Shown here: positions 1-7,878 of the stretch, in pieces
Layout: each line of letters opens with the position of its first letter
How positions within the stretch are numbered: position 1 is the stretch's first letter
Assembly: GCA_002869365.1 (NCBI GenBank)
Contig: PKTA01000217.1
Span: forward strand, 1-34,586
DNA length: 34,586 nucleotides
Direction: 5' to 3'
Origin: Marinilabiliales bacterium
GTDB taxonomy: Bacteria; Bacteroidota; Bacteroidia; Bacteroidales; F082
Notes under the pieces: generated by a model
What the model was told of the DNA's origin: nothing
Seen by the model: only the letters and a program-made list of their open reading frames with translations
Databases searched by the model: none
Program-made: the position numbers and the translations under genes

Positions 1-303
1 AAGTTTCCAAAATCCATACAGAAACATTGTCCAGAAATCAGGACTTTCACCATATGAAAGAAAATGCTGGTAACCTACGTTCCACATTCCGAACAATAAA
101 GCCGGTATAAGTGCAATAAAAACTGTAATCATTGTTCTTTTCATGTCGATAGCGTCCCTGATATGGGCTCCTGACGATGTTACCTTATCCGGAACATACA
201 TTAGGGTTTCGACTGCGTCGAACATTGAATGCAGCTTTTCTAGCTTGCCACCTTTTTCAAACTGTGGTTTTTGTTTATCTAGAAAATTTCTTAAAGCTTT
301 CAC
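1..303 (-). CDS. nqrB: Na+-translocating NADH:quinone reductase subunit B, N-terminal part (runs off left edge)
   Basis: This is the first 101 codons of NqrB, the membrane subunit of the Na+-pumping NADH:quinone reductase that carries covalent FMN. Only the cytoplasmic N-terminus and the first membrane segment are visible. The protein opens with VKALRNFLDKQKPQFEKGG, then GAHIRDAIDMKRTMI and a hydrophobic stretch ending ALIPALLFGMWNVGYQH, all typical of NqrB. The family normally begins MKALRNFLD, so I place the start at the GTG at 303-301. No in-frame ATG lies upstream, and this start leaves a 23-base gap after nqrA. The frame stays open to base 1. The FMN-attachment threonine and most membrane helices lie outside the window. 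Identity is secure; only the GTG start is unusual. Confidence 0.93.
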   Translation of the reverse strand, partial: MKALRNFLDKQKPQFEKGGKLEKLHSMFDAVETLMYVPDKVTSSGAHIRDAIDMKRTMITVFIALIPALLFGMWNVGYQHFLSYGESPDFWTMFLYGFWKL

Positions 304-326
304 TCTTATTAATTTTTTCGTTTTTA

Positions 327-1676
327 CTAACTCATTTCTTTATACATCATATTAAGACCTTCACGCACTATCTTTTGCATTTCAGTCTTTGATGTGTCAA
401 TAACCTCACAAAGGGCGAAATCTTCTTCATCGATTTCGTATATTCCTAACTGCTCCATTAAGTCGATATCATCAACTAAAATGGCCTTCAGTAATTGCAT
501 AGGATAAATATCAAAAGGGAATACTTTTTCGTATTGTCCTGTCATTACCATAGCACGGTGTCCACCATGAAGGTTAGTGTCGAGACGGTACTTACGGTTT
601 TTAAATAATTTCGACATAAAAGTTCCCGATATACTGAATTTTTTCAATCCTGGTAAAATCCATCCAAAGAACTCATGATAATTTCCTTCCGGAATAACAG
701 TTGCCTGATAATCGTAGAAGCCTATAAAACCCTCTTTGTATATTTTTTCTCCGCTAAGCACATTGCCACTAATAAAGCGGTTGTTCTCACCTTTGATATT
801 TCCGCTAGTCATATTGGTGATACATGCACCAACATAAGAGCGATAATACTTAGGATTATTTACTTCTGAACCGGTGAAAGCAAATACTCTTTTGAAATCA
901 AGTTTACCATTTAAAAACAGATTTCCGATGGAAATAACCTCCTGAGGATGTGTATACCAAATAGATTCACCTTTGTTAATAGGATCTACCCTATTTATGT
1001 GAACACTGGTATTGCCTGCAGGATGAGGTCCTGAAAACTTGTTTATCTGAACATTTTTGGCATTCAATAAAACTTTTGAACTTGTTTTTTTGGCCGAAAC
1101 ATTAAGATGAACTTTTCCTTCTGTTAATTTTGATAGCACATCCAAACCAGCCTGAAACTCTTTTTCAAATCCTTCTACTAATAAATCGTAGTCGGGAGCA
1201 AGAGGAACAGAACTAAATCCATTAACAAATATTGATTTAGGAGTTTGTTTGGAATTTGCTATTACAGAAAATGGTCTTTGTTTTATCATCGGCCACAATC
1301 CGCTTTCAAGCATGGTATTGATAATTTCATCTCTGTTTAAACTATCAATACTTTTATTGCCAAATTTTACTGATTCACCTTTACCATCGCTCTCTATAAT
1401 AATTTCGAGAAGTTTACGCTTGGCACCTCTAACCAAAGAAGTTACTTTTCCACTAACTGGAGCAGTAAATTTTACTTCTTCGCGATATTTGTCGTAAAAT
1501 AGAGGAGTTCCCACTTTTACTTCGTCACCTTCTTTGACTAGCATTTTTGGGAAGCAACCGACAAAATCGGTAGGTTTAATAGCAAAACGTTTCGCGTTTA
1601 AGTCAACGATGGTCTTTTCGGCATCACCTAACAGTTTGATATCAATGCCTTTCCTAATTATGTAATCTGTTGACAT
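327..1676 (-). CDS. nqrA: Na+-translocating NADH:quinone reductase subunit A
   Basis: NqrA is the soluble cytoplasmic subunit of the six-subunit Na+-NQR complex, which couples NADH oxidation and quinone reduction to Na+ export. The 449-residue product has the usual family length and opens with IIRKGIDIKLLGDAEKTI. A lipoyl/RnfC-like hammerhead region follows at about residues 35-90, including KEGDEVKVGTPLFYDK and APVSGKV, and later blocks such as GPHPAGNTSVHI are highly conserved in NqrA. nqrA is the first gene of the operon and is followed 23 bases later by nqrB, as in most nqrABCDEF operons. The divergent neighbour is the T9SS plug gene, and the 399-base gap between them must hold both promoters. 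No abnormality is seen. Confidence 0.96.
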   Translation of the reverse strand: MSTDYIIRKGIDIKLLGDAEKTIVDLNAKRFAIKPTDFVGCFPKMLVKEGDEVKVGTPLFYDKYREEVKFTAPVSGKVTSLVRGAKRKLLEIIIESDGKGESVKFGNKSIDSLNRDEIINTMLESGLWPMIKQRPFSVIANSKQTPKSIFVNGFSSVPLAPDYDLLVEGFEKEFQAGLDVLSKLTEGKVHLNVSAKKTSSKVLLNAKNVQINKFSGPHPAGNTSVHINRVDPINKGESIWYTHPQEVISIGNLFLNGKLDFKRVFAFTGSEVNNPKYYRSYVGACITNMTSGNIKGENNRFISGNVLSGEKIYKEGFIGFYDYQATVIPEGNYHEFFGWILPGLKKFSISGTFMSKLFKNRKYRLDTNLHGGHRAMVMTGQYEKVFPFDIYPMQLLKAILVDDIDLMEQLGIYEIDEEDFALCEVIDTSKTEMQKIVREGLNMMYKEMS

Positions 1677-2075
1677 ATGTAAATCTATTCATGTTTAATC
1701 AGCTGCGAATTTAAATAAATTAATGTTAATGATTTAGCTTTAGTTTATTTTTCACAAAATTTGTAATTACTCTAAATAAGTAATTTACTGTTAATTGATT
1801 AACAAAAATTGATACATAGTAATTTACGTAAAAATTGAGCTTTTGATTATTAATAATATTAAATTAAAAATATTAAAAATTAATTATTTTGAGGCAATTT
1901 TTATTCATAATTTGAGTACTAAACTAGCAGAAACTCAATCTGTTAATTTATCACAACCAAATAGTACTCCGGCCAGTTATTTTGCTTTTTTTGGTGGTTA
2001 AGAAAATCAATCATTTTTCATATATTTGGTAATAATTGAGCATCAAATTCGTTTCAATATTCAAAAATCTTAATT
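1677..2075. other. Divergent intergenic region between nqrA and plug
   Basis: This very AT-rich 399-base gap contains no credible reading frame. It should hold the promoters of nqrA (minus) and plug (plus). I found a plausible -7 box only on the plus side (2021-2028). A 10-base direct repeat AGTAATTTAC occurs at 1779-1788 and 1818-1827, and a short inverted repeat (GTTAA...TTAAC) lies at 1790-1803. Given the base composition these may be chance. No -7 box (CAAAnnTA on the plus strand) could be recognised for nqrA. Confidence 0.5.
2021..2028 (+). promoter_or_regulatory. Candidate Bacteroidota -7 box upstream of plug
   Basis: TATATTTG matches the Bacteroidota TAnnTTTG consensus and lies 47 bases before the plug start codon. 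The nearest upstream TTTG (1990-1993) is 27 bases away, somewhat longer than the usual spacing to the -33 element, so only the -7 box is supported. Confidence 0.4.
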
Positions 2076-3350
2076 ATGAAAGTTAGTTACTTGATTACCA
2101 TCATATTTTCATTTTTGTTTTTATCAAATTCAAATTTAGTAAAGGCACAAGTTAAAAACGATAATATTACTTATGACCCAAATATTCAGACTGTTTTGTT
2201 ACATGAAAGAGGTAATCAACTTACTGAACCTGTAATAGTTTTGGGTTCGGGCAAGCAATTACAACTTTCTTTCGACGACTTGAGTGATGAGGCTTATATA
2301 TTCAGATACACCATTATACATTGTTCATCCGATTGGAAGACATCGGATTTGGATGAAATAGAATATCTGGAAGGATATTTCGAAGACGAGATAGAAGAAT
2401 ATAAATTCTCATTAAATGCTGTTCCTCAGTATATTCACTATAATTTGAATTTCCCTAATGAAAATATGCAAGTGAAGTTATCGGGTAACTATATAATAAA
2501 GGTATATCTTGATAGCCCTGAGCCGCAAAATGTAATACTTACAAGAAGGTTTTTTGTGGTTGAGCCATTGACTCGCATAGAGGCTAGTATTCCATTTTAT
2601 CCAAAGAAACTGGAGTATACTCGTTTAAAACAGCAAATAGACCTTAAAATTCATACTCCTGATTTGTTTTCGGCCGAGCCGGAAGCCAGGGTTAATGTTA
2701 GCATAAGGCAGAATGGGCGATGGGACAATATGAAAACTAATCTTAAACCCACATCCATAATGATGAATACTTTAGAATACAATTATGCTGACGGGATAGT
2801 TTTTGATGGAGGCAATGAATTTAGAAACTTCGACATGAAAAGTTTTTGGTATCAATCGCCGCAAATCCAACGTATAATCAACGATGCCAACGGTTATAAT
2901 GTAATACTGCACGGGGATGGAATTAGAAAAGGCAAACCCTATGAAACCATAGAAGATATAAATGGCCGGCGACTTATTAAAGCTAGAAATGATCAGGAAA
3001 CATCCATAGAGGGTGAATATGCTCTTGTGGATTTCACACTGCACAGCAAGAAAATAGAAAATGCCGATATATATATAATGGGTCAGCTTAACGACTGGAA
3101 AATGAATGCTTTAAGCCGAATGCGCTATAGCCCTGAAACCAACAGGTATTATGGTCAGTTATTCCTAAAGCAAGGTTATTACAACTATAATTATGTAGTT
3201 AAAAGAAAAGGCGAAGAGGTTGGAGATATTACAGTTATAGAAGGCGACTTTTGGGACACATTTAATAATTATTATATTTATGTTTATTATAGAGAACGAG
3301 TTCCTGAATACGATCGTTTAATAGGATACCTGGAGTTTAGTTCACATTAG
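2076..3350 (+). CDS. plug: Type IX secretion system Plug protein (DUF5103 family)
   Basis: The 424-residue exported protein matches the DUF5103/T9SS plug family. In the Flavobacterium johnsoniae SprA structures, the Plug protein closes the periplasmic side of the giant outer-membrane channel when no cargo is being moved. A signal peptide covers about residues 1-25 (ending LVKAQ). It is followed by a beta-rich first domain (about 30-165) with the family blocks FRYTIIHCSSDW and NYIIKVYL, then a middle domain. The C-terminal module (about 325-424) contains IYIMGQLNDWK and YNYNYVVK and resembles a CBM48/Ig-like fold. The gene is monocistronic, divergent from nqrA, and ends at a strong terminator. 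The sprA/sov channel gene is not in this window. The family assignment is firm; the role is inferred from the family. Confidence 0.88.
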   Translation: MKVSYLITIIFSFLFLSNSNLVKAQVKNDNITYDPNIQTVLLHERGNQLTEPVIVLGSGKQLQLSFDDLSDEAYIFRYTIIHCSSDWKTSDLDEIEYLEGYFEDEIEEYKFSLNAVPQYIHYNLNFPNENMQVKLSGNYIIKVYLDSPEPQNVILTRRFFVVEPLTRIEASIPFYPKKLEYTRLKQQIDLKIHTPDLFSAEPEARVNVSIRQNGRWDNMKTNLKPTSIMMNTLEYNYADGIVFDGGNEFRNFDMKSFWYQSPQIQRIINDANGYNVILHGDGIRKGKPYETIEDINGRRLIKARNDQETSIEGEYALVDFTLHSKKIENADIYIMGQLNDWKMNALSRMRYSPETNRYYGQLFLKQGYYNYNYVVKRKGEEVGDITVIEGDFWDTFNNYYIYVYYRERVPEYDRLIGYLEFSSH

Positions 3351-3403
3351 CCAATAGTGAATATTTTTCCTCAAATAAGAATTGTTTTTTAATATAAATT
3401 CAG

Positions 3404-3436
3404 CCGGTTGCTAGATTATAGTTACCGGTTTTTTTA
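3404..3436 (+). terminator. Rho-independent terminator after plug
   Basis: An imperfect 10-bp stem (arms 3404-3413 and 3419-3428, with one T-T mismatch and one G-T pair) has the five-base loop GATTA and is followed by seven Ts (3429-3435). It lies about 50 bases after the plug stop. Its T-run reaches the stop codon of the convergent permease gene. Confidence 0.75.
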
Positions 3437-4684
3437 TTCGTATCTCAACGACTCTATAGGATCGAGGTGAGCGGCTTTGTTTGCCGGAATAATTCCTGAT
3501 ACTAAAGCAACAAAAAATGTTAAAATTAAACCTCCAAACATCCATTGCCATGGAATAATAAATGAACTTCCTATTGCAAGAGATACCAGGTTTCCAATCA
3601 TTATTCCCATTATAACACCAAGTATACCACCCAGTTGTGCAATCACTACGGCTTCAGCAAGAAATTGATTTCTTATTGTTTTGCTTGTAGCGCCAATGGC
3701 CTTTCTAATACCGATCTCTCTTGTTCTTTCAGTAACCGAAACCAGCATAATATTCATAAGTCCAATTGCTGCACCCAGAAGGGTTATTAATCCAATAACG
3801 GTAGCTCCAATCTGGATTTTACTGGTTAGTTTTATGAGCATATTTGCAACATTATCACTTTTTATTATTGCAAAAGAATCATCAAAGCCAAGTTTGTCAT
3901 CTCTTATTTTTCTCAGCAGACCGGTGGCTTCTCCTATTGCCGGTTCCATTTCATTCTGGCTGTTTACCATCACGCTAATGCGGAAATTCATATTGGGCCT
4001 GGAAAAATACTGTCGTATGTTTGCTATTGGGGCCATACATGATCTGTCGCCACTAAACCCAATACTGGAGCCTCTTTCTTTTAATACACCTACTATCCTG
4101 TACTTTCCCGCTCCAACAGAAATTATTTTTCCTATTGGATCTTCTTTAGTATCAGTAAAAAGTTTTTTATAAATCTCGATGCCAATAACTACTACATGAC
4201 TACCCTGTTGCACCTCTGTAGCAGTAATACTTCTTCCTCTTCCTATTTCCAGCCCTGAGGCCTTAATATAATTTTCATCAATTCCCATAACCTGAATGTT
4301 GGGATTTGTTTTTTCCGATTTGTATTTTAAAGTTGCGATGCCAGTACCATAAGTAAAAACTGATGCTGTAGCAGGAAATTTATATTCTTCTTTGAATTTC
4401 ATTGCCTGCTGGTAGGAGATAGGTTCATAGGATTTATTTCTTCTTCGCTCTCCGCCGATATGCACTCGTATATCACGGTTTTGTATACTGAAAGTATTTG
4501 AGCCCATCATGGCAAAATTGTCGTTTAGAAAGTATTCTACAGCATCAATTGCTGTAAGTATCCCTACCAAAGCCATAATTCCGAATGCAATAATTAATAC
4601 TGTAAGTATTGTCCTCAACAAATGACTCTTTATTGAAAGAAAGGATATTCTTAAATTCTCCTTTAATAGTCTAGTATTTGCCAT
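3434..4684 (-). CDS. ABC transporter permease, MacB/FtsX type
   Basis: The 416-residue membrane protein has the MacB_PCD-FtsX layout. A first membrane helix lies at about residues 20-45 (ILTVLIIAFGIMALVGIL), a large periplasmic domain at about 46-290, and three helices occupy the C-terminal FtsX domain. That domain includes the hallmark VTERTREIGIRKAIGAT near residues 315-330. Such permeases pair with a LolD/MacB-type ATPase and act in mechanotransmission, lipoprotein handling or efflux rather than classical import. No ATPase gene is adjacent. The only close neighbour is upp, 9 bases upstream on the same strand, so the two are probably co-transcribed. The substrate cannot be predicted. The 3' end overlaps the terminator T-run of the convergent plug gene. 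Confidence 0.85.
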   Translation of the reverse strand: MANTRLLKENLRISFLSIKSHLLRTILTVLIIAFGIMALVGILTAIDAVEYFLNDNFAMMGSNTFSIQNRDIRVHIGGERRRNKSYEPISYQQAMKFKEEYKFPATASVFTYGTGIATLKYKSEKTNPNIQVMGIDENYIKASGLEIGRGRSITATEVQQGSHVVVIGIEIYKKLFTDTKEDPIGKIISVGAGKYRIVGVLKERGSSIGFSGDRSCMAPIANIRQYFSRPNMNFRISVMVNSQNEMEPAIGEATGLLRKIRDDKLGFDDSFAIIKSDNVANMLIKLTSKIQIGATVIGLITLLGAAIGLMNIMLVSVTERTREIGIRKAIGATSKTIRNQFLAEAVVIAQLGGILGVIMGIMIGNLVSLAIGSSFIIPWQWMFGGLILTFFVALVSGIIPANKAAHLDPIESLRYE

Positions 4685-4693
4685 ATTCTTTGG

Positions 4694-5347
4694 TTAATCT
4701 TCTTTTAATCCATAGGCAAGATCACCTGCATCGCCAAGACCCGGAACAATGTATGATTTTGCTGTTAATTCATCATCAATTTTACCTGTCCAAATAGTTA
4801 CTTTTCTTAAGGAAAAATGTCTTTCTATTGTTTCAATTCCTTCTTCTGTTGCAAGCAAACTAACTACATGAATTTTTTTTGGATTTCCTTTTTCAAGTAG
4901 TCCTTTTAAGGAAGCCAGCATTGACCCTCCGGTTGCTAGCATTGGGTCGCTGATTATCAATACTCTGTCCTTTATTGACGGAGATGAAAGATAGTCGAGG
5001 TTAATATGGAACTCGTCGGCGGTATCGTACTTTCTGTAGGCTGAAACAAATGCATTATCGGCATTATCGAAATAATTTAATAATCCCTGATGTAATGGTA
5101 ATCCTGCTCTAAGGATAGTTGCCAGCACGGGCTTTTCGGTAATTAATTGCATTTTAGCCGTGCCCAAAGGTGTTACAACTTCCCTCTCTTCAGTTTTCAG
5201 GGTTTTGCTTATTTCATAAGCGAATATTTCACCCATGCGTTCCAAATTCCTCCTGAATCGCATACTGTCATTCTGAACCTCACTATCTCTTATTTCTGAA
5301 AGAAAATTATTGAATACAGAATTCTTTAAACCTAATTCCTTAACCAT
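4694..5347 (-). CDS. upp: Uracil phosphoribosyltransferase
   Basis: This 217-residue enzyme converts uracil and PRPP to UMP in pyrimidine salvage. The PRPP-binding loop is clear at residues 130-142 (LIISDPMLATGGS), and the ILRAGLPLHQGLL block at 78-90 is typical of Upp. The C-terminal IVPGLGDAGDLAYG block, which binds uracil, is present. Length is normal. A candidate -7 box lies just upstream (5365-5372). The next gene, a FtsX-type permease, starts 9 bases after the stop. Confidence 0.95.
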   Translation of the reverse strand: MVKELGLKNSVFNNFLSEIRDSEVQNDSMRFRRNLERMGEIFAYEISKTLKTEEREVVTPLGTAKMQLITEKPVLATILRAGLPLHQGLLNYFDNADNAFVSAYRKYDTADEFHINLDYLSSPSIKDRVLIISDPMLATGGSMLASLKGLLEKGNPKKIHVVSLLATEEGIETIERHFSLRKVTIWTGKIDDELTAKSYIVPGLGDAGDLAYGLKED

Positions 5348-5364
5348 AGACCCAAAATTTTCAA

Positions 5365-5372
5365 CAAAGTTA
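5365..5372 (-). promoter_or_regulatory. Candidate -7 box for upp
   Basis: CAAAGTTA on the plus strand reads TAACTTTG on the minus strand, matching TAnnTTTG. It lies 18 bases before the upp ATG, which would give a very short leader. No clear -33 TTTG is visible. Confidence 0.35.
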
Positions 5373-5408
5373 ACATAAAGAGTTTTAAATTAATAGTTAA
5401 TAATTAAA

Positions 5409-5450
5409 AACTAACAACTATCAACTAACAACTATCAACTAACAACTAAT
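5409..5450. repeat. Three-copy 14-base tandem repeat
   Basis: The unit AACTAACAACTATC occurs at 5409-5422 and 5423-5436, and with two changed bases at 5437-5450. It lies inside the repeat block upstream of upp and has no coding potential. Confidence 0.9.
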
Positions 5451-5606
5451 AGTTAAAAGTGTGCTAGAGTTTATAGAGAGCCTGAAGTTCATCGAGTTCA
5501 TCGAGTTAATAGAGTGCGCTAAAGTGCCTAAAGTTCATAGAGTGCCTTAAGTTAAAAGTTAAAAACTAAAAACTAAAAGTTAGGATTAGTGACCCTACCT
5601 TCATTA

Positions 5607-5683
5607 CATTTCGGCAGGCAAAGAATGACTAATGACTTTTTCATATGGAGATTTCTCGTCGTCTTTCAGACTCCCGCGAAATG
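5607..5683. repeat. Palindromic (REP-like) intergenic element
   Basis: The inverted arms CATTTCG (5607-5613) and CGAAATG (5677-5683) flank about 63 bases that include GGAGATTTCTCGTCGTC. From memory, combinations of 'catttcg', 'gagatttctc' and 'cgaaatgaca' recur in spacers of many Bacteroidota genomes, which suggests a dispersed REP-like element. The genome-wide copy number cannot be seen here. Confidence 0.45.
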
Positions 5684-5807
5684 ACATAATTGAGTTACAG
5701 GTTCATAAAGTGCACTAGAGTTCATTGAATGCCTAAAGTTAAACACTAAAAGTTATGACTAGTAACTAGTGACCATTCACAACTTATAATTCATAACTCA
5801 TAACTCA

Positions 5808-6542
5808 TTATAGTTTCACCATCATAATCGTATCGTCTTTATCCAATAGTTGAATAAAAACATCCGGTATATTTGAAGAGAATTCTCTAACGGCTTGCAT
5901 TATACCAGGCCAATCTGGATTATGATCATGGATTAATAAAATTCCTCCCTTTGACATAAGAGGATAAAAATATTCCAAACCCGCAATTGTGGGATTATAC
6001 AAATCAGCATCCAGGACTACCAGGGCATATTTTTGTTTTGGTACACCTTCGCTACTATTGGGAAAATACCCCTTGTGAAAATGAAATTTCTTACTCTTTA
6101 ACCTGCTCTTTACCTGCTCAATAGAAGTGTCTGCAAAGTTGTGTGTAGTATATGTGGCAGCCTTTCCTGTTTCGTCTTTCAAATCTCTTTCGGTAAACCC
6201 TTCAAAGGTGTCGAAAAGATGAATTTCCCTTTCGGGCGACATTAAGTGTAATATTTCTGAGGTATCACCTTTGTAAACTCCTAGTTCGGCATACGCTCCT
6301 TCTATTTGCTTTTCATCGAGACGTTGTGTCTGAAACCAGAAATTAAAAAACCTGCTCTTGTCTTTATACTTCCTGGAAGCCTTTGCCAGTTCGCTACTTA
6401 ATAAGCCTTTATTTTGTAATTCTTTCCATACTTTTGGTTCATAATTACGACCAAAAAATTCCGTGAAAGCATAGTAAATACCAAATACTATCAATGCTAA
6501 AACGAGAAATAACTGAATGATATTATAAGCTGATAATTCCAT
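5808..6542 (-). CDS. Membrane-anchored TylF-family SAM methyltransferase
   Basis: The 244-residue protein has one N-terminal membrane helix (about 8-26) followed by a class I SAM-dependent methyltransferase domain of the TylF/macrocin O-methyltransferase type. The SAM-binding glycine motif is YAELGVYKGDTSE (84-96). The acidic/metal residues expected of TylF enzymes are present in VVLDADLYNPT (D178, D180) and LLIHDHNPD (H205, D206). The substrate is unknown. TylF enzymes methylate sugar hydroxyls in macrolides, and many bacterial homologues sit in glycan loci. Here it is the last gene of the exbB-exbD-tonB-folC run, starting 2 bases after the folC stop, which tells little about substrate. The membrane anchor suggests it acts at the inner face of the cytoplasmic membrane. 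Confidence 0.8.
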   Translation of the reverse strand: MELSAYNIIQLFLVLALIVFGIYYAFTEFFGRNYEPKVWKELQNKGLLSSELAKASRKYKDKSRFFNFWFQTQRLDEKQIEGAYAELGVYKGDTSEILHLMSPEREIHLFDTFEGFTERDLKDETGKAATYTTHNFADTSIEQVKSRLKSKKFHFHKGYFPNSSEGVPKQKYALVVLDADLYNPTIAGLEYFYPLMSKGGILLIHDHNPDWPGIMQAVREFSSNIPDVFIQLLDKDDTIMMVKL

Positions 6543-6544
6543 AA

Positions 6545-7834
6545 TTATATAATTTCGGCAACAACAAAAGTGCTGCCGCCAATAAATATTAAGTCGTTGG
6601 GATTACTATTATTACGAGCTGAATTATAGGCTTCCATAACCGATGAATGCGTTTTACCATTTAATCCGGCTTTAAAAGCATGTTCTGCTAACAACCCCTC
6701 ATCCATACCTCTTGGAATATCGGGTTTGCAAAAATAATAGGATGCATTTTTTGGTAATAAATTTAAAATATCATAGGGTTCTTTATCGTTAACCATGCCA
6801 AATACTACATGCAAGTTGCTGTAATTCATTAGTTTAATTTGCTTCACAACGGCATGTATGCCATCAATATTATGACCTGTATCGCAAATTGTAAGAGGCA
6901 TATCGCTAATTTTATGCCATCTTCCCGCCAAGGAAGTATTTGAAATTACATTTTTTAATCCGTCAAGAATATTTTCATTGCTTATCGACAAGTCTTTTTC
7001 TTTTAACTTTATAGCTATTGCAATAGCGGTACAAATATTTTCGGTTTGATAATCGGCAGCAAGAGGGGAGGTGGCATTTTCAGCGAACAACTCATTCTTA
7101 TGCCAAATATCGAAGTTCTTTTTAAACTGATCTGGCGTATTTAATGTTTTGATAGATATCAGGTTTTCTGCATATGATATTTCAACATTCTTCTCTCTGG
7201 CAGTATTACCAAAAACTTCGGCAGTTTCATTTTGTTTTCTGCCCACTACCAAAGGAATATTTGGTTTTATAATTCCTGCTTTTTCAACAGCAATTTTTTC
7301 AATAGTATTACCAAGAAACATTGTATGGTCGAGCCCAATATTTGTAATAGCAGTGATTATTGGATTACAAACATTGGTTGAGTCAAGTCGACCTCCCATA
7401 CCTGTTTCCAGAACTGCAAAGTCAACATTGAGAGAGGCGAAATATTCGTAGGCCATTGCAACCGTCATTTCAAAAAAGGAAGGTTTTATTTTTTCAATTA
7501 TATCATGGTTTTTACTGATAAATTCAGTTACAAATTCTTTTTCAACCATCTCACCATTTACTCTGATTCTTTCTCTAAAATCTCGCAGATGAGGTGATGT
7601 ATACAGTCCTGTTTTATATCCGGACTCCTGTAATATTGAAGTTATTTGATGAGCAACACTACCCTTTCCATTTGTTCCGGCTATATGAATGGCTTTAAAG
7701 GTATTCTGTGGGTTGTTTAATGCGCCGAGTAATTTAATTGTAGTATCAAGATTGGCTTTATATGCAGCCTTGCCAACTCTTTGGTACATAGGGAGTTGAT
7801 TAAAAAGCCACTGAATGGTTTCCTGATAATTCAT
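6545..7834 (-). CDS. folC: Bifunctional folylpolyglutamate/dihydrofolate synthase
   Basis: This Mur-ligase superfamily enzyme adds L-glutamate to dihydropteroate and to folates, in the cytoplasm. The 429-residue length is normal. The ATP-binding loop IAGTNGKGSV is at 51-60. The FolC signatures GLYTSPHLRDFRERI (about 75-89) and AVLETGMGGRLDSTN follow, and CDTGHNIDG marks the C-terminal domain near residue 315. It starts 44 bases after tonB, and the TylF-like methyltransferase follows with a 2-base gap, so it appears embedded in the exb-ton transcript. It is not MurF: that role belongs to the gene at 14636-15925. Confidence 0.94.
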   Translation of the reverse strand: MNYQETIQWLFNQLPMYQRVGKAAYKANLDTTIKLLGALNNPQNTFKAIHIAGTNGKGSVAHQITSILQESGYKTGLYTSPHLRDFRERIRVNGEMVEKEFVTEFISKNHDIIEKIKPSFFEMTVAMAYEYFASLNVDFAVLETGMGGRLDSTNVCNPIITAITNIGLDHTMFLGNTIEKIAVEKAGIIKPNIPLVVGRKQNETAEVFGNTAREKNVEISYAENLISIKTLNTPDQFKKNFDIWHKNELFAENATSPLAADYQTENICTAIAIAIKLKEKDLSISNENILDGLKNVISNTSLAGRWHKISDMPLTICDTGHNIDGIHAVVKQIKLMNYSNLHVVFGMVNDKEPYDILNLLPKNASYYFCKPDIPRGMDEGLLAEHAFKAGLNGKTHSSVMEAYNSARNNSNPNDLIFIGGSTFVVAEII

Positions 7835-7878
7835 CTGATAAATTAAGATTTGATTAAAGAGGCAAAAGTATTTGAAAA

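Larger units (their letters stand above)
5348..5807. repeat. Gene-free block of degenerate short intergenic repeats
   Basis: The 460-base gap has no reading frame. It is built from short, diverged A/T-rich words: variants of 'aactaaaaact', 'agttaaaagtt', 'agttcatagagtgcct' and 'cataactcat'. The word 'gttcatagagtgcc' and close variants recur near 5470-5550 and 5700-5740. This composition is unlike the adjacent coding DNA. Similar repeat-rich spacers are familiar between genes in Bacteroidota, where they appear to expand by slippage. The block also holds the upp promoter end, a three-copy tandem repeat and a palindromic element, listed separately. Confidence 0.7.

Noticed and set aside
3681-4172. 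163-codon open frame on the plus strand
   Set aside because: It is antisense to the FtsX-type permease, whose conserved motifs lie on the other strand; no family resemblance of its own.
5409-5450. Three-copy repeat as a small CRISPR array
   Set aside because: The units are 14 bases and directly adjacent with no spacers, and no cas gene is in the window.
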